Assembly (NCBI RefSeq): GCF_963259705.1
Contig: NC_081846.1
Span: 58,454,205 to 58,518,204 of the forward strand
Reading direction: 5' to 3'
Source of the DNA: Myotis daubentonii
Lineage: Eukaryota > Chordata > Mammalia > Chiroptera > Vespertilionidae
DNA: 64,000 nucleotides
Shown: positions 45,349 through 54,290 of the stretch, piece by piece
Numbering within the stretch: the first letter of the stretch is position 1
Layout of the letters: each line of letters begins with the position of its first letter
Notes under the pieces: model-generated
Told to the model about the DNA's origin: nothing
The model's input: the letters and a program-made list of their open reading frames with translations, nothing else
The model's database searches: none
Position numbers and translations under genes: made by a program

Positions 45349-45702
45349 CTAGAGGCCCGGTGTATGAAATCATGCACTGGGGGGGGGGGGTCCCCTCAGC
45401 CCAGCCTGCACCCTCTTGCACTCCAGGAGCCCTCAGGGGATGTCTAACTGAGGGGCCTAAGCCATCAGTTGGACATCCTTAGTGCTGCCGCGGAGGCAGG
45501 AGATGCTCCGGCCACCACTGCTGCACTTGTCAGTCATGAGCCCAGTTTCTGGCTGAGGGATGCTCCCCCTGTGGGAGTGCACTGGCCACCAGGGGGCAGC
45601 TCCTGCATTGAGTGTTTGCCCCCCTGGTGGTCAGTGCACAACATAGCAATAAGTCATTCTGCCGTTTGGTTGATTTGCATACTAGCCTTTTATTATATAG
45701 GA
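45349..45702 (-). mobile_element. Helitron array unit A
   Basis: 354 bp. Sense start TCCTATATAATAAAAGGC at 45702, octamer (45673-45680), inverted CTCF-like pair at 45584-45600 and 45618-45634, hairpin near 45438-45478, terminal hairpin, CTAG at 45349. Its sense start abuts the CTAG of unit B without any host base. Confidence 0.95.
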
Positions 45703-46171
45703 CTAGAGGCCCGGTGCACAAAAATTTGTGCACTCGAGGGTGGGGGGGCGTTCCTCAGCCTGGCCTGTACCCTCTTATAGTTTGGGACCCCTTGGGAGAT
45801 GTCCACCTGCTGGCTTAGGCCCACTCCGCAGGGGATCAGGCCTAAGCTGGCAGCCAGACATCCCTCTGGCAACCTAGGAGCCCACAGGGGATGTCCAGTT
45901 GCCAGCGGGGACCAGGCCTAAGCTGCAGTTGGACATCCTTAGCACTGCTGAGGAGGCAGGAGAGGCTCCTGCTATCACTCCTGTGCTGGCAGCCATCAGC
46001 CTCGCTTGTGGCTGAGCAGAGCTCCCCCTGTGGGAGCACACTCACCACCAGGGGGCAGCTCCTGCATTGAGCGTCTGCCCCCTGGTGGTCAGTGTGTGTC
46101 ATAGTGACCAGTCATTCCCAGTCATTCTGCTGTTAGGGTCAATTTGCATATTACCCTTTTATTATATAAGA
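45703..46171 (-). mobile_element. Helitron array unit B
   Basis: 469 bp, same family as unit A. It is longer because the hairpin module is doubled ('cacaggggatgtccag' follows a first 'ggagatgtccacctg'). Octamer at 46142-46149, CTCF-like pair at 46042-46059 and 46077-46092. Sense start is mutated to TCTTATATAATAAAAGG. Confidence 0.94.
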
Positions 46172-46684
46172 TAGAGGCCTGGTGCATGGGTGGGGGCCAG
46201 CTGGTTTGCCCTGAAGGGTGTCCCAGTTCAGGGTGGGGGTCCCTCTGGGGTGCCTGGCCAGCCTGGGTGAGGGGCTGAGAGCTCTTTGCAGGCTGGTCAA
46301 GCCCCCAAGCAGGGACCCTCACCACTTGAGGGTATGGCCAGCCTGGGCAAGGGGCTGATGGCTGTTTGCAGGCTGGCCACGGCCCCCAGCCATCCAAGCT
46401 CGCAGTGGAGGCTTGCTGGAAGCCGGTATCTGGGATTTATTTATCTTCTATAATTGAAACTTTGTTGCCTTTATAAGAGGCCACAGCCAGCCAAGGAAGG
46501 CGGGAAGTTTGGCCTCCTCCATCACCAGGGCAACCAAGCCTACTGCTTGCTCCAGCTCCGTGGCTGCTGGCCACCATCTTGGTTGGGTTAATTTGCATAT
46601 AGTCGCTGTGATTGACTGGTGGGCATGGCTTGGGACATAGTGAAGGTACAGTCAATTTGCATGTTTCTCTTTTATTAGATTAGA
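46172..46684 (-). mobile_element. Helitron array unit C
   Basis: 513 bp of a different subfamily: sense start TCTAATCTAATAAAAGAG, octamers at 46591-46598 and 46655-46662, a 'ggccaccatcttgg' word (46569-46582), an imperfect duplication with 80-bp period ('gcctgggtgagg' 46261, 'gcctgggcaagg' 46341), and a 3' end 'atgcaccaggcctcta' that has lost the G of CTAG. No coding capacity. Confidence 0.9.
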
Positions 46685-46745
46685 TAAGGTCCCCAGTTAA
46701 TCACTCGACTCCCACCCCACCCTCTGAAATTCATCAGTCTAAACT

Positions 46746-47270
46746 ATGATATTATTGAATCAAGGACAAAGTTCCTTCTTTGTGTATTTGCTACACATAC
46801 AGCTAGAGCTTACTTTCCACTTTTCCTTTCAAGATTCTCTTTCACCCATGCCAACCTCTCCATTCTATCACTTATGTCTTCTTCCTGGCACTTCCCAATT
46901 TATACCTGAATAACTATCTCCCAGAATGTCATTTGTCTTTTCAGGGGTCTCGTCAAGTTTTATTTGCTAATCAAGACATGGCTGGAGTCCTACCTTCTCC
47001 ATGAATCTTTCCTGTTTATCTTTGTCTTCATGGATTTCTCTCATTTCTGAAGTCCTACAGCATTAAAGTAAAAATGCTTACAGATTATCTACATAAATGT
47101 AGTAATTAATTTCATATTGTCACAGTCCATAATAGACTCTCAAGCATTAGTATTGGTTTTCTAAACCACATGCAGTTTTTCAAGAGCTAGGATGCTAGCT
47201 TATACTTATTTATATATCTGTTAATTTAGAGTACATACTAGACAAGTAAATGTTGATTAATTTTTTTATT
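46746..47270 (+). repeat. L2-like remnant
   Basis: 'gccaacctctccattctat', 'cttcttcctggcacttccc', 'ggggtctcgtcaagtttta', 'ctccatgaatctttcctg' and 'tcaagagctaggatgctagc' follow L2 3' order. It is very diverged. Confidence 0.55.
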
Positions 47271-48950
47271 AATGAGCTCCTTTTTGGCTTCCTTTACTAT
47301 AATGTCTTTACCAACAAAGAAATCAACATATGTGATTTTATGAATCTATTACATATCTCTTATCCCATTAAAGTAGGGAAATAAAACAGATTAGAAGATC
47401 ATCGTTATTGTCATGAATTCATTTTCTACTTGGAGAGACAAGGAAGGGAAGAACAATGCAAAACAGTACATCCAAGGAGCAGATTGTGGGTTTTAAAGGA
47501 TATCAGACAGGTTCTCATCCACTGAATGACAGCATATTTTGTGCAAAACATCTGAAGGGATATAATTTTTATGTCCATTGGTGAGTAAGGGGATGGACAA
47601 GAGCTTTCACTAGCAACATTTTTTACAAAGTCTAAGATAGATGGAGATGAAGTGTTAATTCTTTTCTTAATAATGATTATACCACCTGCATAGGTGCTAC
47701 CATTGTATTTCCAAAAAGGAGCTACATGTGTGCTTCTCCTCCAAATGTAGGTATTTATTAAGAAGACATGATGAAAATAAAGATTTTATTATTTCTGTAC
47801 CAATGGGGGAGGGGCCGAGGTTGAAATTAGGGTGAGTGTAGAGATCCTTAGAGATAACAACATCATTGTCTCAACATTTTGGTTCTGTGTAAGAAAAGTG
47901 ATTTTGAAAGAGACTCATTAACAAAGAAAATAAGAGTTTATTTTCAGAAAGCCTCATAAAACAGGTGGAAAGATTATGATAACCATGTAATCCACCTACT
48001 GGCATAGTACAAATAGAAACTTTCTGTTACAGCTCAAGAATATAAATAGAAGTAAACGGTAGCATTATTATATGAATAAATGAGTTAGTCAATCAATCAC
48101 TGACAAAGCATACTCTGTAATCAAAAGATTTTTCATGTTATGATTAATTCCATGTAATACAAGTCTAAATATTACATAAACCCCTTTGGCATTGAGTAAT
48201 ACTTCATAAGACAAAAAAAGCACTTTCCACAGCCAAAGAGTGGCAGATAGTCAGAACAATTCTCTTGGATTTCAGCATCTGGGTGGCCACTAAACAAAAT
48301 CTGGGGATACTTTGAAAGTCAAAGTATAGTTCTACATGGTCTTATATGGTAGCCATGAGCCACACGTCATTACTTAGTGCTGGTGGAGACAGAATTGAAT
48401 GAAAGGAACAGACTCCTTGGAACTAAACTATTACCATGTTGTAAGCATGGAACATACACCAGGTAGTATGTGTTAGTGGGGGAAGCGTTGAATATTGAAC
48501 AGATATTTGTCCTCCTCGATACAGAGGAGAAGGCTGCAAGGATAGCATATACCAGGTATTCATCTGAGCAGCCATTAATCCTGAGCACCACGTTGGCACA
48601 AAAGTTTACCAAAGAAGCGCACATCTTTAATGTCAGTTTATCAGAATCACCTTTGGCCAGGTATGCTCAAATGTGTTTCTCTCACTTAAACAGCAAAATG
48701 TTCTCCCTCTAGCAAAGTGAAGATGATAATTGACAAAATGACCAGGACCACTTGAAATTCAAAATGGTATTACATGCCTAAGTTCAGCCAGGATAGAAGA
48801 ACCCAGAGAAATAACATTTTGATTTTACGTTGGTGTTAGGCATTGGTTTCCTGTAAAAGAGCTGGCAAGGGCTATTATTATTACCCATTGTGCTAGTGCT
48901 GAAGGACAGCTGTGGTCCTCCTCAGATGCAAACACTCTTGCAGACACCTG
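47271..48950. other. Unclassified, TE-poor sequence
   Basis: No gene recognised. Open stretches of about 80 codons on both strands at 48370-48712 lack ATG-defined starts or protein character. Confidence 0.5.
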
Positions 48951-49057
48951 CTGGGAATTCTTTTTTTTTTTATTGTTTTATTGCTTTAAGTATTACAAAG
49001 AGTATTACATACGTCTCCTTTTTTTCCCTGCCCTTGACAATCCCCTGGGAATTCTTT
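48951..49057 (-). mobile_element. 81-bp L1 insertion with exact TSD
   Basis: Only the last roughly 80 bases of an L1 (sense 'tacttaaagcaataaaac' then A-run; plus-strand T11 at 48962 onwards) lie at 48964-49044, between copies of ctgggaattcttt (48951-48963, 49045-49057; 13 bp). An extreme 5' truncation. Confidence 0.92.
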
Positions 49058-50166
49058 AACACACACTTTATTCTGATGGTTTCTTGACCCATGTATTAAC
49101 TTCTATTTTGCATAGATTTTCAAAACTAAAAATATAGAAAAAGGATAAATTCCCCAGAAATTCAAAATGTTTCAATAGAGGAGTTTAGTCTTATGCTTCA
49201 GCAAGAGTGGATTTACTTTCTGGGAGAATCTCAGTAAATAACCAAAACCATATTTTATTACCAGATGTGCAGATTTAATTTTTTTCTATGAAAACAAGAT
49301 CAGAAACTTCCTCCAAGACAATGTCCCTTTACATGGACTAATGTTTTTCAAAAGTTTAAGAAATCCTAGATATGGAAAATATGAGCAAATGAGTCTTTAC
49401 TTGCTCTTTATTCCCCACCTACATGCAGAGGAGTGAACAAATAAGTATTATTAATAATTCTTAGGCGGGTCATGTGAAAATATAAACTCTGAACTGGACA
49501 AGAGTGTGGTGACTGCGGTAGGGAGTGGGGTGGGTGGAAATGGAAGAGGGCATAGAGGGGCTAAATGGTGATGGGAAATATAAAATACATTTTAAAAATA
49601 AAATCTGCACTTCATGGTGAACAAGAGGAGAAATTTTATAGAAGAAAGTACACACTCCACCATTCTCAGATGCATTTACAAATAAATTGTTTTTCAAGAT
49701 GGGGACTCCAATAACTGTCACCACCTTTTCTCCCTACCTGGAAACTCTCAGACGGTGCCCAAACTAGAGTTCTTCATGACTTCTGTCTGTTTTACTTCCA
49801 ATTCAGAGTCATCTTAACAAAGAGCAGGGTGGCAGGCTAAAAGGCACTTTACCATCTCTCTCTTTTTGTAAGTTTTTCATAAAATCAGAGGCAATTGGAG
49901 CTAGAAGGGTTCATAACATCTATCTAATATTCACCCCTTCTTTTATGGGTGAACAAGCTTTATGGAAGAATGAGGACTCAGAATCTGTCAGCTGGATAAA
50001 GAATGAAACCTAGAATCTGAGTCTCCACATTCTCAGCTGGTGGTGTTTGATTGCTCCTAACCATATTCCTTCCATCCACAATATCTGGAGGTCCATGCTA
50101 AGGCTCTTACTATAAAGCAAGGAGAAGTCCGCACATTACTTTTGCAGAGCATTACACATCTATATA
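49058..50166. other. Mostly unclassified; L1 tail at about 49450-49600
   Basis: 49470-49600 ('tggacaagagtgtggtgac', 'ggggctaaatggtgatggg') is a plus-strand L1 3'-UTR fragment related to 40.65 kb. The rest is unassigned. Confidence 0.5.
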
Positions 50167-50571
50167 TCTATATATATAAAAGGCTAAGCGACCGGCTGAC
50201 TAGCCGACCGGCTGGTAGTTATGATGCGCACTGACCACCAGGGAGCAGATGCTCAACGCAGGAGCTGCCGAGCGACAGCAACTTTGCAGAGTGCCCTCTC
50301 TCACTCCGGGACCCCTCAGGGGATGTCGGACTGCCGGTTTCAGCCCAATCCCCGCAGGCCAGGCCGAGGGACCCCACCTGTCAGAGGGACCCCGCTCACT
50401 CTGCAGATGCCCTTTGAGCCCTGGCACCACCCCAGCTGTAGCCCTCAGGGGAGGGACCACGGGAGGATGGCTCCAGGGTATGTCTGGCTGGTCTCGCCCA
50501 GTCCTGCTCCGCCAGCCACCTTCTAATTAATTTACTTTCAATGTGCATGAATCCATGCACTGGGCCTCTAG
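50167..50571 (+). mobile_element. HeliBat-type Helitron (405 bp)
   Basis: Starts tctatatatataaaagg, with 'ctgaccaccagggagcag' (50231-50248) and ends 'gtgcatgaatccatgcac' hairpin, gggcctctag. It is the same subfamily as 63399-63778, which lies inverted. Shared internal words include 'cttctaattaatttactttc'. Confidence 0.93.
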
Positions 50572-51255
50572 TCTCAACATATGAGCATAATCCAGCCATA
50601 ATGTATTCATTTTTTAAAAATAACAGAGAGTTATTATAATATGGACTTTTATAATTCTAACAAAATATTTGTATATGGAAGGGACATGGTGGAAGCCTAT
50701 TTAAGACAGTTAAGCAGATTTGGGGGCCACAAAACTTATATGGTAGGAAATCCCCAAGGCGTGGGTTGACTTATTTTAGTTGCATTCTCCTGTGAATTGG
50801 ACACCTTCCTTTGGGGGACAAATGACTCTGTGATGCCCAGATTTAAGTTTGAAATGTGTCTACTAGCAAATGCAAAGAGCACAAAGACTCTCGTTATGGC
50901 AGGATAAAAAGATGATGCTTAGAGGCGGTGTGTCCTTGGGTGAAAAAGGATAGGAAGGGAACTAGATTTACTATTATTTTGATAATATGATCAATGTGGT
51001 TTATTTTCCCTCTTACCTAGATAAATTTGTGCCATGTAAAATCTTAATTGAATTTGTTTTATTAGATTTACTTTTAAGTAAAACAAAAATAATAATGTTC
51101 TTTTGCTTATGTTCTTGAGGCAACTGTAGTTTCCCTTTTAATTCAAGTCATAGGATGGCACCAGCAAACATGTGTTTTTACATTGCAGAATTATGTCATC
51201 GTAATGATAAAAAATAGTTTGTTCAAAAAAGTACAACGTTATAAACCTCATATTA
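50572..51255. other. Unclassified AT-rich sequence
   Basis: No gene or repeat recognised. Confidence 0.55.
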
Positions 51256-51263
51256 AAGGTTTT

Positions 51264-51290
51264 TATTTATTTATTTATTTATTTATTTAA
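51264..51290. repeat. (ATTT)n tail of HAL1
   Basis: About six ATTT units forming the 3' tail of the minus-strand HAL1; a tetranucleotide microsatellite grown from a poly(A) tail. Confidence 0.9.
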
Positions 51291-51634
51291 ATTAAATCTT
51301 TATTGTTCAGATTATTACATTTGTTCCTCTTCTTTTCCCCCCCATAACTCCCCTCCTCCCAGTTCCCGCCCCACCCTCCGCCCTCACTCCCCACCCACTG
51401 TCCTCATCCATAGGTGCACGATTTTTGTCCAGTCTCTTTCCGCATCTCCCACACCCCTTTCCCCCCCAAGAATAGTCAGTCCATTCCCTTTCTATGTCCC
51501 TGATTCTATTATAATCACCAGTTCATTCTGTTCATCAGATTATTTATTCACTTGATTCTTAGATTCACTTGTTGATAAATGCATATTTATTGTTCATAAT
51601 TTGTATCTTTACCTTTTTCTTCCTCTTCCTCTTC

Positions 51635-52483
51635 TTAAAGGATGCCTTTCAGCATTTCATATAATCCTGGTTTGGTGGTGATGAACTCCTTTAGCTTTTC
51701 CTTATCTGTGAAGCTCTTTATCTGACCTTCAATTCTGAATGATAGCTTTGCTGGATAAAGTAATCTTGGTTGTAGGTTCTTGGCATTCATCACTTTGAAT
51801 ATTTCTTGCCATTCCCTTCTGGCCTGCAAAGTTTCTGTTGAGCAATCAGCTGACAGTCGTATGGGTATTCCCTTGTAGGTAACTCGGTTTCTTTCTCTTG
51901 CTGCTTTTAAGATTCTCTCTTTGTCTTTTGCTCTTGGCATTTTAATTATGATGTGTCTTGGTGTGGTCCTCTTTGGATTCCTTTTGTTTGGGGTTCTCCG
52001 CGCTTCTTGGACCTGTAAGTCCATTTCTTTCACCAGGTGGGGGAAGTTTTCTGTCATTATTTCTTCAAATAGGTTTTCAATATCTTGGTCTCTCTCATCT
52101 TCTGGCACCCCTATAATTCTGATGTTGGTACGCTTGAAGCTGTCCCAGAGGCTCCTTACACTATCCTCGCATTTTTGGATTCTTTTTTCATTTTGCTTTT
52201 CCCGTTGGGTGTTTTTTGCTTCCTCGCATTTCAAATCATTGACTTGATTCTTGCGCTCCTCTGGTCTGCTGTCGGGAGTCTGTATAATATTCGTTATTTC
52301 AGTCCGTGTATGCTTAATTTCTAGTTGGTTCCCCAATATAGCATTGAGGGTCTCATTAGTTTTCTTGTAGATCTCATTAAGTTTATCGGCGGCTTCTAAA
52401 CAGTTCTTGAGAGACCTTAAAAGTGTGGTTCTGAACTCTATATCTTCCTTTGACAATTTTGTCCTGTTTCTTTGTCTCCGCAT
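51635..52483 (-). CDS. HAL1 ORF1 protein, intact
   Basis: 282 aa starting MRRQRNRTKLSKED, with no internal stop. N-terminal basic/coiled-coil part (about 1-115; shorter than in the L1 ORF1 here), RRM-like core with IIGVPE and KRTTPRHIIIKM, then the AARERNRVTYKG segment and a C-terminal domain with YPAKLSF. It aligns along its RRM/CTD with the L1 ORF1 at 14054-14986 but is clearly distinct. By family it should be a nucleic-acid-binding chaperone packaging its own RNA. Expression is not shown by sequence. Confidence 0.93.
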   Translation of the reverse strand: MRRQRNRTKLSKEDIEFRTTLLRSLKNCLEAADKLNEIYKKTNETLNAILGNQLEIKHTRTEITNIIQTPDSRPEERKNQVNDLKCEEAKNTQREKQNEKRIQKCEDSVRSLWDSFKRTNIRIIGVPEDERDQDIENLFEEIMTENFPHLVKEMDLQVQEARRTPNKRNPKRTTPRHIIIKMPRAKDKERILKAARERNRVTYKGIPIRLSADCSTETLQARREWQEIFKVMNAKNLQPRLLYPAKLSFRIEGQIKSFTDKEKLKEFITTKPGLYEMLKGIL

Positions 52484-53185
52484 TTTGTTATGCTTCCTTG
52501 GTGCACCCCCTAGTGGTCTTTGTTCGCAGTCTTATAGTTAAACCTTGATTGTTGTAGCTAATCCCAGGGAGGGTTTGACCTCCAGGCCAAGTGGCTATGA
52601 GAATCAGCTGTGTCAGCAGTGAGAGAACTTCTGTCCTCTAGGGAGGTGCTAATTTAGCCTTTGCCTGAGGCTATCCAGCAAATGCCTCTGTGCAGGGCTT
52701 GGGTAGGGCGGGTCGAACAGGATCAACAGGGTGGGCCGGAGAGAGCAGTTATGGCGGCTCTCAGTCCTGTCCCCAGGGGCTCTGCCTCTCTGAGTCCCAG
52801 CACCCGCTGCAAAGCTCGGAGAGAAAGCTGCACTCGCTCTGACCGAAGCCAGACAGTCCCGCTTCTCCCGTTTGAGTCTGGGTCCCTAAAGACTCGCCTG
52901 TATCTGGAGCTCAGAGTCTGCGACTCCCTCCCGATTGAAAACGCCAACCGCGCCCTCCGCTGCCAGCCCGCTCCACGCACTCCGCACCTCAGAATTTGAC
53001 TTCAGCACTGCGCCTCCTCTGAGTGTCCGTATGCGTTTCTCTTTCCTCCTAGTTGTAGGACTTCCACTCAGCCAGCGTTCCTGTGGTTCTGGGTGATGTC
53101 CCTTCCGTCTTTTAGTTTCACTTTTGAAGTAGTTGTTCAAAGCGGCAAACTCCGGCGTTAACCTATGCCGCCATCTTGGTTCTCC
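52484..53185 (-). promoter_or_regulatory. HAL1 5' UTR / internal promoter
   Basis: GC- and CpG-rich toward the 5' end (52680-53180), beginning with the YY1-like word AAGATGGCGGC (plus gccgccatctt, 53167-53177). By analogy to L1 this is an internal Pol II promoter. Overlapping open frames on both strands are due to GC content. Confidence 0.75.
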
Positions 53186-53424
53186 AAGGTTTTTAAATTA
53201 CATTACATACATTCCCATCCAGCAGATTAAGACACTGAGGCTGAAAGATTACATAATTCCCCACTGCTAAAAATAAAAATTATTTGAATATGGGGAAAAC
53301 AGATGACTCTCTTACATTCTGATACTTTTTTCTCTAATTTTGTAATAGTGGGAACATTCTTGAATCATTGATCTCACACTGCACATTCATAATTAGTCAT
53401 GAAAGCATATGGCTTCTAGGTTAG

Positions 53425-54290
53425 CATCTTCCCAAATGTGGTATTTTCTCTCCACCTTCACTATGTTCAGAATGATTGGGATAATCTCCTCACTTTCTTC
53501 CTTTCTCTGTTTACCTTCTAAAAAGCAAACAGACAAACAAAGCAAACTGGATCTGTCATTCCTTTCCTCAATGGCCAGTCTGTTTCATATGCACTTCCCA
53601 ATTTTATCATATGCCATTCACTTCCGCTTGCCCCCACAGATATGTTCTCACCGCTCTGTAAACACTGTACATCTTTTCACAACTCCTCACCCAATTTATT
53701 TCTTCTTTCTGGAATTTCTTTTGAAGGTATCCATCTCTCACTTCAATTCATCATTTTGGACCAGTTCAAATATCAAGACTCCTTCAGTAGTCATTTCCTA
53801 CAATCCAGCCACTCTCCCTCTTTAGATTTCAGGGTTACTTTTCCACACCTGTAAGAGAGCACTTGTCAGATTTTCTTTTAATTATTTAATTGCCTCTCCT
53901 GGCAAACATTTTAACAGTGGTTTTCAAATTTTTTTTAAATGAAACTGCCATTAAAACACACTTTTTATACTATGGCCCAAAACACACCCCCCCCCCCCCC
54001 ACACACACACACACAGGCACATTCTCACAGACACACACTGAAACACAGCTCAGATGAAAGAATATATCCCTTATTATGCACAATGTCCTTTGATATTTTC
54101 TACACTGATTTTTAAAATATTAGTTACAACCTAATATATTGATTAACATCTCAATAATGGACCATATTCCCAATTTGAAAAATAGTCTCCTAGATTAAAA
54201 GAATTACCTCTTATCCATTTTTGCATCCCCAGTGCCTGGCATTTGCTAGGGACTCAACATACTGGTTAAATTGATGACTATGCAAAGATA
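53425..54290 (+). repeat. L2-like LINE remnant
   Basis: 'tttctggaatttcttttga', 'caccgctctgtaaacactg', 'gacctcc'-poor middle and a clear end 'catccccagtgcctggcat', 'agggactcaacatactggtt'. Interrupted near 53987 by a poly-C/(CA)n tract. The 138-codon open frame in it is accidental. Confidence 0.55.
53987..54016. repeat. Poly-C followed by (CA)n
   Basis: C14-type run then about seven CA units, possibly a satellite born inside the L2 remnant. Confidence 0.9.

Larger units (their letters stand above)
45186..46745 (-). mobile_element. L1 3' UTR fragment, host of the Helitron array
   Basis: Minus-strand L1 tail: 'tttaaagtattacagatgtc', 'ccatgggttatgcatatatg' up to 45348. It continues after the array at 46685 with 'taaggtccccagttaatcac' and 'ctctgaaattcatcagtc'. 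Joining 45348 to 46685 restores the order seen in other copies of this UTR, so the pre-insertion site is readable. Confidence 0.85.
51256..53195 (-). mobile_element. Full-length HAL1 (ORF1-only LINE)
   Basis: A 1,920-bp element (51266-53185) between 10-bp TSDs aaggttttta (51256-51265, 53186-53195). In sense it has a roughly 700-bp CpG-rich 5' UTR starting ggagaaccaagatggcggc, a single ORF (52483-51635), a 369-bp C-poor 3' UTR and an (AAAT)n-type tail. There is no ORF2 and no reverse transcriptase, as in HAL1 'half-L1' elements, which rely on L1 ORF2p. Ends and frame are intact, so it is young. Confidence 0.92.

Noticed and set aside
48370..48712. Open frames of 80-84 codons on both strands
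   Set aside because: Opposing frames, no ATG-defined start on the plus strand and no recognisable domain.
53409..53825. 138-codon open frame
   Set aside because: It lies in an L2-like remnant; pyrimidine-rich sequence gives few stop codons. It shows no conserved protein pattern.
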